Origin: an uncultured Eubacteriales bacterium
Lineage (GTDB): Bacteria > Bacillota > Clostridia > Christensenellales > Aristaeellaceae
Reading direction: 5' to 3'
Length of the DNA: 64,000 nucleotides
Assembly: GCA_900542445.1 (NCBI GenBank)
Contig: UQNN01000002.1
Location: 162,083 to 226,082, forward strand
Shown here: positions 1 through 8,551 of the stretch, piece after piece
Position numbering within the stretch: position 1 is the stretch's first letter
How the letters are laid out: each line of letters starts with the position of its first letter
Notes under the pieces: generated by a model
Told to the model about the DNA's origin: nothing
Seen by the model: only the letters and a program-made list of their open reading frames with translations
The model's database searches: none
Program-made: the position numbers and the translations under genes

Positions 1-251
1 GCATTGTGACGACGCTGATCTTTGTATTCATCAACTCGTGGAACGAATACACGATTTCCACCGTGCTCATTTCCCCCCCGGCAAACAAGCCGATCACCGT
101 GGGCATCACGCAGTTCAGCTCGTTTAACATGATCGAATGGCAGTACCTCTTTGCGGCGGCGCTGCTGGCGACCATTCCGGTTATCATCCTGTTTATGTGC
201 ATCGAAAAGCACCTCGCCGAGGGCCTGACTTCCGGCGGCGTGAAGGGCTAA
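1..251 (+). CDS. Sugar ABC transporter permease, C-terminal fragment
   Basis: The window opens inside this gene, so the 5' end is missing; the readable frame runs to TAA at 249-251. The last ~80 residues have the FINSWNEY motif and a final hydrophobic segment (residues ~50-67 of the fragment), as in MalG/UgpE-type permeases of carbohydrate ABC importers. The protein would sit in the cytoplasmic membrane and form half of the channel. The sugar-kinase-like gene 69 bases downstream fits a carbohydrate uptake and phosphorylation operon. The substrate cannot be told from this fragment. Confidence 0.85.
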   Translation, partial: IVTTLIFVFINSWNEYTISTVLISPPANKPITVGITQFSSFNMIEWQYLFAAALLATIPVIILFMCIEKHLAEGLTSGGVKG

Positions 252-261
252 TTGAAAAATA

Positions 262-310
262 TGGCTCCTCCCTCCAAGGGAGGAGCTGTCGCCGTTAAGC
301 GGCTGAGAGG
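262..310. repeat. Single unit of the GAGGGAG palindromic repeat family
   Basis: A hairpin with arms GCTCCTCCCT and AGGGAGGAGC is followed by GCTGTCGCC...GGCTGAGAGG. The same layout occurs at 34360-34400 and in the inverted pairs at 19941, 37003 and 54295. It lies between the permease and the kinase and could also act as an mRNA stem-loop. Confidence 0.6.
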
Positions 311-319
311 AAAAATCAC

Positions 320-1408
320 ATGAATCAGCATATCGAAAGCGTCATCCTCCAATTTGATATTCCGGATGGCGCGTGGACGGCCGAACCGTATGGCAACGGC
401 CACATCAACGACACCTATCTGATTGCGGCGGGGGAGAAGCATTTCATTCTCCAGCGTGTCAACGGGTACGTTTTCCCCAAGCCGGAGGACGTGATCGAGA
501 ACATCGAGCGCGTGACCGATTTTCTCAAGGAACAGATTGCCCAGGAGGGCGGCGACCCTGAGCGGGAAACGCTGACCCTCGTTAAGACGCAGCAGGGAAC
601 GCATTTTGCGTATGACGAGCAGGGCAATCTGTGGCGCATGTATCTGTTTATCGAGGATGCGGTATCCCGCGATCTGCCGGATACGCCGGAGCTGTTCGAG
701 CTTTGCGGCGAGGCTTTTGGCAAGTTCCAGCGTCAGATGGGCGCGTTTCCGGCCGATTCGCTGCACGAAACCATCCATGATTTCCACAACACCCCGGCGC
801 GCTATCGTCAGCTGCAAGACGCGATTGCGTGCAATGAGGCCGGAAGGCTGGGCGAAGTGCAGCCGGAAATCGCCTTCTGTCGGCAATATGAGCAGGAAGT
901 GCGCGCGCTGGTGGACGCGCTTGAGCAGGGGGAAATCCCGCTGCGCGTGACCCACAACGATACCAAGCTCAACAATGTGCTGCTGGATAGCAAAACCGGG
1001 CGCGGCGTGTGCGTGATCGATCTGGATACGGTGATGCCGGGTCTTACGGCCTACGACTTTGGCGACGCCATCCGCACGGGCGCGAACACCGCCGAAGAGG
1101 ATGAGCGCGATCTGAGCCGCGTTCAATTCTCTCTGCCGATGTTTGAAGCGTTTACCCGCGGCTTTTTGAAGGAGGCCGGGCAGACGTTGACGGCGCGGGA
1201 AATTGAGTTGCTCCCGATGGGCGCGAAGCTGATGACGCTGGAATGCGGCATGCGCTTTCTGGCCGACCATTTGAACGGCGACAAGTATTTCCGCGTCCAT
1301 CGCGAAGGCCATAACCTCGATCGTGCGCGCACACAGTTTGAATTGGTGCGCCATATGGAGGAAAATTGGCAGAACATGGCGGATATTGTTCGGATGTGCG
1401 CAAAATAA
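320..1408 (+). CDS. APH-family sugar kinase, N-acetylhexosamine 1-kinase-like
   Basis: This 362-residue protein has the aminoglycoside phosphotransferase/choline kinase fold. The catalytic loop THNDTKLNN (residues 211-219) has the Brenner-type H-x-D-x4-N pattern, and VIDLDTVMPG (232-241) is the metal-binding segment. The N-terminal YGNGHINDTYLI and the 'DLDTVMPG..AYDFGDAIR' stretch are typical of NahK-like kinases, which phosphorylate N-acetylhexosamines at C1. An adjacent sugar ABC permease supports a role in amino-sugar salvage. The start ATG follows GAGAGGAAAAATCAC. Substrate identity is inferred from family and context. Confidence 0.75.
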   Translation: MNQHIESVILQFDIPDGAWTAEPYGNGHINDTYLIAAGEKHFILQRVNGYVFPKPEDVIENIERVTDFLKEQIAQEGGDPERETLTLVKTQQGTHFAYDEQGNLWRMYLFIEDAVSRDLPDTPELFELCGEAFGKFQRQMGAFPADSLHETIHDFHNTPARYRQLQDAIACNEAGRLGEVQPEIAFCRQYEQEVRALVDALEQGEIPLRVTHNDTKLNNVLLDSKTGRGVCVIDLDTVMPGLTAYDFGDAIRTGANTAEEDERDLSRVQFSLPMFEAFTRGFLKEAGQTLTAREIELLPMGAKLMTLECGMRFLADHLNGDKYFRVHREGHNLDRARTQFELVRHMEENWQNMADIVRMCAK

Positions 1409-1417
1409 TACAGAAAT

Positions 1418-1470
1418 GCAAGCGGTTTGATTCCCATATTTTTTAGGAATCAGGCCGCTTGTTATTTGTT
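1418..1470 (+). terminator. Rho-independent terminator after the kinase gene
   Basis: Long hairpin: GCAAGCGG-TTTGATTCC pairs with GGAATCAGG-CCGCTTG around an AT-rich loop, followed by TTATTTGTT. Confidence 0.75.
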
Positions 1471-1480
1471 GCGCTCCGCG

Positions 1481-1509
1481 TTGATTTGGGGCAGGGGTTC
1501 GGGTATAAT
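1481..1509 (+). promoter_or_regulatory. Sigma-A type promoter
   Basis: TTGATT (1481-1486) and TATAAT (1504-1509) with a 17-base spacer, 43 bases before the start codon of the next gene. Confidence 0.7.
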
Positions 1510-1551
1510 AAAAAATAGAAAAATCAAAAACCCGCAGGAGAAGAGAGAACG

Positions 1552-3054
1552 ATGAAGGCAGCGCCCGCAGCACAGCCGTTACTTACCTTCGGCCAATGTT
1601 TGAAACAGATTCTTAAAACGCGTAAATTGTCAGCCTCAGCGCTGTCGCGGATGATGGAACAGAAGAGCCGGAACAGCATGTTCCGCATTTTGGATGATAC
1701 CGGCGGCCCGGCTGTGCAGGCGGCATTCTATGAAAGTTTGAAGGAATGCGATTGTCTTCACCTGACGAAAGCGGAAGAACACGCGCTTGAAGTCGCGCTG
1801 GAGGTCAGCCGCGTCGGTCAGACGGGATACACGACCAACCTGGCGATGCACCGCCTGCTTGGAGATGTGGATATTCAGACTGCCCCGGATGTGCCGTTTC
1901 GTGTGGATCGCAGTCTGGATGGTTCGGTGACCACGCTGCGCGAGAGCATGAATCGGCTTGCCAGCGAGCAGAAACGCGTGCAGTTTACCATCACGGGCTG
2001 CTGCTATCGCGCGGTGTTTGACCGCATTACCGAGGCGTTCAGGCAGTCCGACTGCGAGTTTTCAATCAAGCATTATATGTATACCGGCGGCGACGAGATC
2101 ATCAGCTGCGTGTCGGCGATCCAGCCTGTGCTCTATCTGCCGTCCTACACGGGTTACTGCATCGAGGAGAACATGTTTAACGCCCAGCGCGAGCAGGTCT
2201 ATCGGTGCAACACGATTACCGCGCACTGCGAAGACGCGCAGGGGCGCAAGCAGACGTATATGGCCGTCATGATCGACCCGCGGCGCATGATTTCCATCGG
2301 GCTGGCGGATGAACGCAATGTCGGCATTCTTGAACGGATGATGCGGGAGGATCAGCCGAAGATGCATCCGATCAAGAGCAGCTTTGCGCTCAACCATGCG
2401 CCGGAAGATTATCTGGCCTATACCGAAAGTTTTTGGAAACTGGAACGCGGGCGCAGCGTGTACGACATCAAGCTCGATGTGCCGATCAATTTTATTGCGC
2501 CGGAAGTACTGGTCGGGCCGGCGCGGGACGGTTTCGCGGAAAAAGGCTTTGCACAGGATGATGCGCTCGATGCGATGATTCAGCGGTTCTATGCGGTGCA
2601 TCAGAAACGTTTTGACAACTATTTTCAAAAACGCAGACCGACGCACACCATCTTTTCCAAACAGGCGATGGCACATTTTGCCAAAACCGGCAGGCAGAGC
2701 GATCACTTTTTCGCCATGCGCCCTTTCACAAGGGAAGAGCGCGTCGCCGTTTTGACCCATCTCAAGGCGCAGAACGAGCAGAATCCATATTTTTCCATCT
2801 ATTTCTTCAAACCGGAGTACCATCAGCCGCGCACGGAAATCTGCCTGTACGAGGGCAAGGGGACAATGCTGACCAAAGCCGATACGGATTATGATTTTTC
2901 CAGCATGCATGCCGAAGCGCTGATCACGCAGCCGGAATTCAGCCGGAAATACAAGGAGTTTTTCCTGAAAGACCTCTTGGAGAGCAAAGTGCTTTCGCCC
3001 AAAGAGACGCTGGCCGCTTTTGACGAATTGATTGAGATTGCAAAAGACGCATAA
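1552..3054 (+). CDS. Unknown 500-residue protein with an HTH-like N-terminus
   Basis: I do not recognise the family. Residues ~10-50 (FGQCLKQILKTRKLSASALSRMM) resemble the first helices of an XRE-type DNA-binding domain, which would suggest a regulator. The remainder (~110-500) is a soluble alpha/beta protein without membrane segments or a catalytic motif that I can name. The start ATG is preceded by AGGAGAAGAG, and the gene has its own promoter and terminator, so it is monocistronic. It could be a ligand-sensing regulator, but no effector domain is evident. Confidence 0.6.
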   Translation: MKAAPAAQPLLTFGQCLKQILKTRKLSASALSRMMEQKSRNSMFRILDDTGGPAVQAAFYESLKECDCLHLTKAEEHALEVALEVSRVGQTGYTTNLAMHRLLGDVDIQTAPDVPFRVDRSLDGSVTTLRESMNRLASEQKRVQFTITGCCYRAVFDRITEAFRQSDCEFSIKHYMYTGGDEIISCVSAIQPVLYLPSYTGYCIEENMFNAQREQVYRCNTITAHCEDAQGRKQTYMAVMIDPRRMISIGLADERNVGILERMMREDQPKMHPIKSSFALNHAPEDYLAYTESFWKLERGRSVYDIKLDVPINFIAPEVLVGPARDGFAEKGFAQDDALDAMIQRFYAVHQKRFDNYFQKRRPTHTIFSKQAMAHFAKTGRQSDHFFAMRPFTREERVAVLTHLKAQNEQNPYFSIYFFKPEYHQPRTEICLYEGKGTMLTKADTDYDFSSMHAEALITQPEFSRKYKEFFLKDLLESKVLSPKETLAAFDELIEIAKDA

Positions 3055-3056
3055 AA

Positions 3057-3096
3057 AATCAGCCGCGTGAATGAAAAGACGCGGCTGATTCGTTTT
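3057..3096 (+). terminator. Rho-independent terminator
   Basis: AATCAGCCGCGT pairs with ACGCGGCTGATT, followed by CGTTTTG. Confidence 0.75.
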
Positions 3097-3128
3097 GTAG
3101 GCGAAAAACGAAAGAGAGAGGAGAGAAC

Positions 3129-3665
3129 ATGGAGCATATCGTTTTTGAAAAGAAAAATCTGGGTTTGATCGCGCTGTTTCTCGTTTTGATTGCCGCGGTT
3201 GTGCTGCTGACGACAGAAGAGGAACACGAGAAGGAAATGCCCCTGCCCGATGTGAAGCTGACGGAGATTATGCCGCACAGCACGCAGCCCAACGCGGATG
3301 GAAAAGCGCTGGGGTTTATCACCCTGACCAATCAAACGGAGGAAACGGTGGATTTATCGGGCTGGGGACTGGCCGACCGGGCCTATAAGGTGAAATATGT
3401 CTTTGAAATCGGAACGACGCTGGCAGGCGGCGAAAACCTGACCGTATATCTGGCGGGAAAGCATGGCGCAAGCGGCACGCAGCGGTATGCTTCCTTTGGG
3501 CTTTCTGCTCATCACGCGGAACACGTGTATCTGTACGCGGCGGATGGACGCACGAGCGACGAGGTTGAGCTGCCCGCGCTGGGGGAGAACGGCGCATATC
3601 GGTGGGTGGATGGAGCATGGATCATCGATGCGCCGGAGGATGAGGAAGAGGCGGAAGCGAAATAA
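3129..3665 (+). CDS. Membrane-anchored lamin-tail-domain-like protein
   Basis: This is a 178-residue protein with a single N-terminal hydrophobic segment (~residues 10-30) that should act as an uncleaved anchor. The extracytoplasmic part (~37-165) starts with VKLTEIMPHS and continues with GFITLTNQTEETVDLSGWGLAD and ENLTVYLAGK, the pattern of the bacterial lamin tail domain (LTD). This Ig-like fold occurs on secreted nucleases and surface proteins. Here it has no attached enzyme, and the C-terminus is acidic. AGAGAGGAGAGAAC precedes the ATG. The function is unknown; an adhesive or cell-surface role is an inference from the domain. Confidence 0.6.
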   Translation: MEHIVFEKKNLGLIALFLVLIAAVVLLTTEEEHEKEMPLPDVKLTEIMPHSTQPNADGKALGFITLTNQTEETVDLSGWGLADRAYKVKYVFEIGTTLAGGENLTVYLAGKHGASGTQRYASFGLSAHHAEHVYLYAADGRTSDEVELPALGENGAYRWVDGAWIIDAPEDEEEAEAK

Positions 3666-3833
3666 AAATTGAAGAACGATCTGGATTCGCTGGCGCCTGG
3701 TGCAAAGAGAGACAGCGTGACCGAAGTCACGCAGCCTTCTCCTCCGAAAAAAACCTGAAGAACAAGCAGCAACAACAAGCAACCAAATTGGAACAGGGTA
3801 ATCCCCCGAAACACACTCCTCTTCATGTAGAAG

Positions 3834-3864
3834 ACGGGAATCCGGACAGGGTTCCCGTTTTCGA
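3834..3864 (+). terminator. Terminator-like hairpin
   Basis: CGGGAA...TTCCCG stem followed by TTTTCG, between the lamin-tail gene and the PucR gene. Confidence 0.5.
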
Positions 3865-3871
3865 TTGTATC

Positions 3872-3900
3872 TTGCAGGAAAAAACAAAAAATGATAGAAT
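3872..3900 (+). promoter_or_regulatory. Promoter of the PucR-type regulator
   Basis: TTGCAG (3872-3877) and TAGAAT (3895-3900), spacer 17. Confidence 0.55.
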
Positions 3901-3942
3901 ATACGCAGTCATTCGCGACAAAAGCGCAGGAGGGGAACGGGC

Positions 3943-5100
3943 TTGATTCACATTAAGGAGCTGTTTCGGCTTCAAAATATTCATCGCTTACGTCTGATTG
4001 CCGGTCAGAACGGGTTGGAACGCACGGTGACGGAAGCCGTGCTGTTTGAATACGATCCATCCCGCGTGCAGCTGCCGGACTTTTACCGCGGCGATCTGGT
4101 TGTGACAACGCTGGCGTATGCGCGCGGCGATGCAAAGCTGGTGGCGCATTCTCTTCAGGCGCTGATGAATCAGGGCATTGCGGGGCTGATGGTCAAGACG
4201 GCGTATTTCAGCGAACTGCCGCAGGCGGTCATTACGCTGGCCAACCGTCTCGGCACGCCTGTGTTTTTGTTTGACGATACCTACATCGAAGAGGTTATTT
4301 TGCAGGTGACGGATCTCATCCGCGGCAAGCGCCACTTCGCGGGCTTTGAGCAGGATGTGGACGCGCTCATGCGCGGTGATCTGACCGAAGAACAAACGAG
4401 GGAACGCGCGCGGCGCATCGACCCGCTGGGGCAGAGCAGCTACCGCATCTATGCCGTCAGCCCGAAGGAACGCATGATCACGCTGGATGATAAGCTCTAT
4501 GCGCTGATGGAGACGGACGCGGACGCGGCGCACCGATGTACGTTTGTCGAATGGCGGCGCATGATGCTGGCGCTCTGCCGCGAGGAGGATGGGCTGTCCG
4601 CACAGGAAGCGCTTACGCGTTTTGGCGATCTGCTGACGCGCGCAGGCGTGGACAGGCAGTCTGTTGTCATCGGGCAGAGCGACTTGCGGGAAGCGCGCGC
4701 GCAGATGGGCGCGTCCCTCTGCGAAGCGGTGTATGCCGCGCGGGCGGCGAAACTGTGCGGAAAGGCGGAGCTGGCTGCGCACGAGCTGGGGCTTTATGCC
4801 TATCTGTTCCCGATGAGCGAAAATCCCTTTGTCTGCGACCGATGCCGGCGGGTGCTTTCCGCCATCCGCGAATATGACGCGCAGAACCACACCAATCTGG
4901 AACAGACGGCGCTGGTCTACGTGAAGGAAAACATGGAGATTGCCGCCGCCGCGAAAGTGCTGTTTCAGCATCCGAACACGGTGCGCTACCGCCTGAGCAA
5001 GATTCAGCGCATCATCGGCATGGAGGATGACCCGCTCTTTGCGCCGATGCTCAGCCTGACGGTGAGCCTGTCGCGTATTCTGGCGGAAGGACAGGTTTAA
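3943..5100 (+). CDS. PucR family transcriptional regulator
   Basis: 385 residues starting at TTG, chosen because AGGAGGGGAACGGGC lies just upstream and the domain begins at residue 2. Residues 1-125 form the PucR N-terminal domain (IKELFRLQNIHRLRLIAG...DLVVTTLAYARGD). The C-terminus (~315-385) is the PucR-type HTH, with TALVYVKENMEIAAAAKVLF and HPNTVRYRLSKIQRIIG. PucR proteins regulate purine or amino-acid catabolism and similar pathways. The downstream DUF1653, azlC and azlD genes follow with tiny gaps, so it probably controls this branched-chain amino-acid export operon or itself. Confidence 0.9.
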   Translation: MIHIKELFRLQNIHRLRLIAGQNGLERTVTEAVLFEYDPSRVQLPDFYRGDLVVTTLAYARGDAKLVAHSLQALMNQGIAGLMVKTAYFSELPQAVITLANRLGTPVFLFDDTYIEEVILQVTDLIRGKRHFAGFEQDVDALMRGDLTEEQTRERARRIDPLGQSSYRIYAVSPKERMITLDDKLYALMETDADAAHRCTFVEWRRMMLALCREEDGLSAQEALTRFGDLLTRAGVDRQSVVIGQSDLREARAQMGASLCEAVYAARAAKLCGKAELAAHELGLYAYLFPMSENPFVCDRCRRVLSAIREYDAQNHTNLEQTALVYVKENMEIAAAAKVLFQHPNTVRYRLSKIQRIIGMEDDPLFAPMLSLTVSLSRILAEGQV

Positions 5101-5113
5101 ACGGGAGAAACGC

Positions 5114-5353
5114 ATGGAAACGAGAATGAAGCCCGGCGATGTGGTGCGCCATTTTAAGGGAAACCGATACCAGATTTTGTATTTTGCCAAGGATTCCGAA
5201 ACGCAGGAAGACGTAGTGGTCTACCGCGCGCTGTATGGCGAACGCGGCGTTTGGGTGCGCCCGATGGGGATGTTCTTTTCGCCGGTTGACAAGGTCAAAT
5301 ATCCGGATGTGAAGCAGGTCTATCGGTTTGAGCGCGTGGGGGAAGACGCATGA
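5114..5353 (+). CDS. DUF1653 domain protein
   Basis: 79 residues matching the short DUF1653 family: KPGDVVRHFKGNRYQILYFAKDSETQE and VVYRALYGERGVWVRP. It is small, soluble and of unknown function. It starts 13 bases after the PucR gene, with GGGAGAAACGC before the ATG. Its stop overlaps the azlC start (ATGA), so translation is probably coupled. Confidence 0.85.
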   Translation: METRMKPGDVVRHFKGNRYQILYFAKDSETQEDVVVYRALYGERGVWVRPMGMFFSPVDKVKYPDVKQVYRFERVGEDA

Positions 5354-6033
5354 CAAACGCGGAGCAGAGAAAACGGGCGGTGAAGCTGACGCTTCCCGTC
5401 TTTTGCGGCTATATCGTGCTGGGCATTGCTTTCGGCGCAACGCTGGCGCAGGCGGGCTATGGCCCGGTTTGGGCGCTGGCCATCAGCACGCTGGTTTACG
5501 CCGGAAGCCTGCAATTCGTGATGGTGCCGTTTCTGGCGGGCGGCACGTCGCTGATCGCCGTCGCGTTGACAGCGCTGATGGTCAACGCGCGCCATCTGTT
5601 TTACGGGCTTTCCTGCATCGAGCGGTTCGGGCGGATGGACAAGCGCATCCGTCCGTATATGATTACGTCCCTGACAGACGAAACGTATTCGGTTTTCTGT
5701 GGCCTTTCGGGCGACGAAGAAGACGGCGTGATGTTTCGCGTGACGCTGTATGATCAAATCTACTGGGTGAGCGGCTCGATTCTGGGCACGCTGCTGGCGC
5801 AGGGGCTTCCGTTTGATTTGACGGGCATCGATTTTTCGATGACGGCGCTGTTTGTCGTCATCTGTGTGGAAAAAGCGTTGGAGATGAAGAACCGCGTGCC
5901 GATGGCCATCGGCGCGGTTTGCGCGTTGGCGATGCTGTTTCTGCTTGGTCCGAGCGCGTTTCTCGCACCGGCTCTGGGCCTGACGGCGGTTCTGCTGACC
6001 GTGATGGATATCCGAAAGGGGGTGCGCGCATGA
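5350..6033 (+). CDS. azlC: Branched-chain amino acid exporter, large subunit AzlC
   Basis: 227-residue membrane protein of the AzlC family. The features are FCGYIVLGIAFGATLAQAG, VYAGSLQFVMVPFL, TALMVNARHLFYGLS and ITSLTDETYSVF, with several hydrophobic helices. AzlC pairs with AzlD to export branched-chain amino acids or their analogues. The start overlaps the DUF1653 stop and the stop overlaps the azlD start. Confidence 0.93.
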   Translation: MTNAEQRKRAVKLTLPVFCGYIVLGIAFGATLAQAGYGPVWALAISTLVYAGSLQFVMVPFLAGGTSLIAVALTALMVNARHLFYGLSCIERFGRMDKRIRPYMITSLTDETYSVFCGLSGDEEDGVMFRVTLYDQIYWVSGSILGTLLAQGLPFDLTGIDFSMTALFVVICVEKALEMKNRVPMAIGAVCALAMLFLLGPSAFLAPALGLTAVLLTVMDIRKGVRA

Positions 6034-6344
6034 GCCATGCGATTGCCGTTGTCGCGATTTGCGCGGTCGTGACCATCGCTTTGCGCGCGCTTCCGTTTGT
6101 CTGTTTCGGCGGCAAAAAAGGCGTGCCGCGCCTTGTCTCGGCGCTGGGCGAGACGCTGCCGCCCGCGATTATGGCGGCGCTGGTTGTTTATTGCCTCAAG
6201 AGCGTGCCGTTCGGCACGTTTGGCGACGGCGCGCGCCAGCTGATTGCGGCGGCGGCGGTTGTGGCGCTGCACCTGTGGAAGAAAAATACGCTGCTCAGCA
6301 TCGGCGTGGGAACGGCGCTGTACATGCTGCTCATTCGCATATGA
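6030..6344 (+). CDS. azlD: Branched-chain amino acid exporter, small subunit AzlD
   Basis: 104 residues with four hydrophobic segments: AIAVVAICAVVTIALRALPF, then PPAIMAALVVYCLKSV, LIAAAAVVALHLW and LLSIGVGTALYMLL. This is the AzlD layout. An in-frame extension exists, but the ATG at 6030 overlaps the azlC stop (ATGA) and is preceded by AAAGGGGGTG, so it is the likely start. Confidence 0.92.
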   Translation: MSHAIAVVAICAVVTIALRALPFVCFGGKKGVPRLVSALGETLPPAIMAALVVYCLKSVPFGTFGDGARQLIAAAAVVALHLWKKNTLLSIGVGTALYMLLIRI

Positions 6345-6357
6345 AGGAGAGAAAACC

Positions 6358-7362
6358 ATGAACATCATTGCCCGCGCCGCGCTGTATCTCTACGATGGCA
6401 GCAATGCGGCGCCGATTTTTCCCGGCAAGGTGGGCAAGCCCGGCGACGAGGCCGCGGCCTACTTGTCCACCGTAGCGGATAAACTGATGGCTTCCGACGG
6501 AAGCCGAACGACCTGTGTCGAGCCGGGCAGCGCGCAGGAGGAAATGCTGCGCCGCTTTGTGCTGACCCCGTTTCAGGAGGCCGCCGACGCGCTGATGCGC
6601 AGCATGGACGAAACCATGCAGACGCTCGAAATCCCGCGCGAAGGATTTGATATGGCGATCTTCTCGTTTGAGAAGGACGGCAATCCGCACCTCTGCGTGG
6701 CGCAGCTGCCCTATCGCAGCGCGATGGTGCATCAGCTCGACGTGGCCGAGGACGGCACGACGAGCACGCAGGTTATCCCCTATGGCACGGTGCTCCCTCT
6801 GCCGGGCAGCAAAGGCTGTTCGGGTTTTGTGGTCAATCTGTCCACGGGCGACATCCGTCTGCGGGACGCGCAGGTGCTGACCAACGTCGGCAACCGCGCG
6901 CTGTTCGCTCAGGCGCTTTTTGCGATGGCGGAGACGAAATCGACCAAGGAAGCCGTGCAGGCCGTCGCGCAGGCGATTGCCGAGGCCGCGCCCGTGGAGA
7001 TGGATACGCCGATGCTGACCCCGATGGTCAAGCGCGCGATGAGCAAGTCTATCGAGGAAAAAGGCGTCATCGACGTGAAGGATGTGGCGGAAGAGGTCTT
7101 CCGCTCCGATCCGGAACGTGAGGCCATCATCGAGCAGGTTTCCCGCCAGATTCAGGAAGAGCAGCTTGAACCCATCATCCCGGTGGAAAACAAGCGCGTC
7201 GTCGCTCAGCTCCAGCGGGTCAAGATCAAGACGGATAACGGCATTTCCATCACCCTGCCGCGCGAACTGGCAGACGACGAAAACAGCTTTGCCGTTGTGG
7301 AAAACGGGGATGGCACGATTTCCATCATCATCAATAAGGTGCAGGAGCTCAAGACGGAGTAA
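6358..7362 (+). CDS. Nucleoid-associated-like protein (NdpA/YejK-like)
   Basis: 334 residues from the ATG preceded by GAAGGAGAGAAAACC; a longer in-frame start at 6244 is unlikely. The order of elements suggests the 37-kDa nucleoid-associated (NdpA/YejK) family found in many Firmicutes. These are an N-terminal ARAALYLYD, a central segment that lists partial sums of substrate-like strands (FDMAIFSFEKDGNPHLCVAQL), and a C-terminal region ending in KRVKIKTDNGISITLP-like strands. The alternative is an uncharacterised phage-like or cytosolic family. It may be the last gene of the pucR-azl operon. Confidence 0.5.
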   Translation: MNIIARAALYLYDGSNAAPIFPGKVGKPGDEAAAYLSTVADKLMASDGSRTTCVEPGSAQEEMLRRFVLTPFQEAADALMRSMDETMQTLEIPREGFDMAIFSFEKDGNPHLCVAQLPYRSAMVHQLDVAEDGTTSTQVIPYGTVLPLPGSKGCSGFVVNLSTGDIRLRDAQVLTNVGNRALFAQALFAMAETKSTKEAVQAVAQAIAEAAPVEMDTPMLTPMVKRAMSKSIEEKGVIDVKDVAEEVFRSDPEREAIIEQVSRQIQEEQLEPIIPVENKRVVAQLQRVKIKTDNGISITLPRELADDENSFAVVENGDGTISIIINKVQELKTE

Positions 7363-7459
7363 AGCACGGGGAAGTGTTCGGGGTTCTTGGATTTCTCGAC
7401 AGATATGAAAGGATTTTTTTCAATAACAGGAATGAAAATTAAGAAACGGGAGTGAACGT

Positions 7460-8497
7460 ATGAACTGGAACGAATATGGCTCTTTTATCGTGGAAGAGAC
7501 GAAAAACCTGCTGGCCATCGACAGCCCCAGCGGCATGACGAAAAAGGCGGCTGAACACGTGATGACGCGCTTTGAGGCGCTGGGCTATGCGCCGCAGATG
7601 ACCCGCAAAGACGGCGTGCTGGTCTGCCTTGGCGGCGTGGATAAGGAAAACGGCCTGCTGCTGGAAGCGCACATGGATACGCTCGGCGGCATGGTCTGCC
7701 AGATCAAGGCCAACGGCCGCCTGAAAATCACGCCCATCGGCGGCTTACGGGCGGAAAACGTGGAGACGGAAAACTGCCGCGTCGTCACCAAGTTTGACGG
7801 CGTGATTGAAGGCACGGCGCAACTGATCAACGCTTCCACCCACGTCAACGAAAAATACGCCGACACCCAGCGCACGTTTGACACCATTGAAATCGTGCTC
7901 GACGAGCCGGTGGAAAGCGCGGACGACGTGAAGAAGCTTGGCATCCGCACGGGCGATTACGTCTGCTTCGAGCCGCGCACCCGCGTGACGAAGAGCGGCT
8001 ACATCAAGAGCCGCTTCCTCGACGACAAGCTGAGCGTCGGCATTCTGCTCGGCTATGCCAGATACTTGAAGGATGAACGCATCACGCCGGAGCGCGCCGT
8101 CTATGTGCATATCACTTCGTTTGAGGAAGTCGGTCACGGCGGCAGCGCGAGCGTTCCTGCAGGTGTGACAGAGGCCATCTCGGTGGATATGGGCTGTGTC
8201 GGCGAGGGACTGACTTGCGACGAGCGCATGGTTTCCATCTGCGCGAAGGACAGCGGCGGGCCGTATAACTACGACGTGGTGCGCGGGCTGATTGCGGCGG
8301 CGGAGAAGATGGGCGCGCCTTATGCCGTGGATGTCTATCCGCGTTACGGCAGCGACGTGGAGGCAACCCTCCGCGCGGGCTATGATCTCCGCCACGGCCT
8401 CATTGGTTCGGGCGTGTATGCGTCGCATGGCTATGAGCGCAGCCACATTGAAGGCGCGCTGGCGACGCTTAAAACGCTTGCGGGATATGTGAAGTAA
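7460..8497 (+). CDS. M42 family metallopeptidase (glutamyl/tetrahedral aminopeptidase type)
   Basis: 345 residues, the usual length for M42 peptidases. Zinc-ligand motifs are visible: EAHMDTLGG (H71, D73), the bridging Asp in SRFLDDKLSVGI, the catalytic Glu pair in TSFEEVGHGG, the Asp in ISVDMGCVGEG and the C-terminal His in GVYASHGYER. These cytosolic enzymes assemble into dodecameric aminopeptidases that trim short peptides. GGGAGTGAACGT precedes the ATG. A shared terminator separates it from the convergent MATE gene. Confidence 0.92.
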   Translation: MNWNEYGSFIVEETKNLLAIDSPSGMTKKAAEHVMTRFEALGYAPQMTRKDGVLVCLGGVDKENGLLLEAHMDTLGGMVCQIKANGRLKITPIGGLRAENVETENCRVVTKFDGVIEGTAQLINASTHVNEKYADTQRTFDTIEIVLDEPVESADDVKKLGIRTGDYVCFEPRTRVTKSGYIKSRFLDDKLSVGILLGYARYLKDERITPERAVYVHITSFEEVGHGGSASVPAGVTEAISVDMGCVGEGLTCDERMVSICAKDSGGPYNYDVVRGLIAAAEKMGAPYAVDVYPRYGSDVEATLRAGYDLRHGLIGSGVYASHGYERSHIEGALATLKTLAGYVK

Positions 8498-8500
8498 AGA

Positions 8501-8538
8501 AAAAGCGGCTTTTCCCTGTTGAGGGAGCCGCTTTTTTC
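8501..8538. terminator. Bidirectional terminator
   Basis: AAAAGCGGCT...CCCT pairs with AGGG...AGCCGCTTTT. A-run and T-run flank the stem, so it serves both the M42 gene and the convergent MATE gene. Confidence 0.8.
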
Positions 8539-8551
8539 AGCAATGCCGTTG

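Noticed and set aside
248..1573. Long minus-strand frame opposite the sugar kinase
   Set aside because: Composition is His/Arg-rich and typical of an antisense shadow; the plus-strand kinase motifs are clear.
3512..3826. Hydrophobic minus-strand frame starting MKRSVFRGITLFQ
   Set aside because: No ribosome site and it overlaps the lamin-tail gene; probably spurious.
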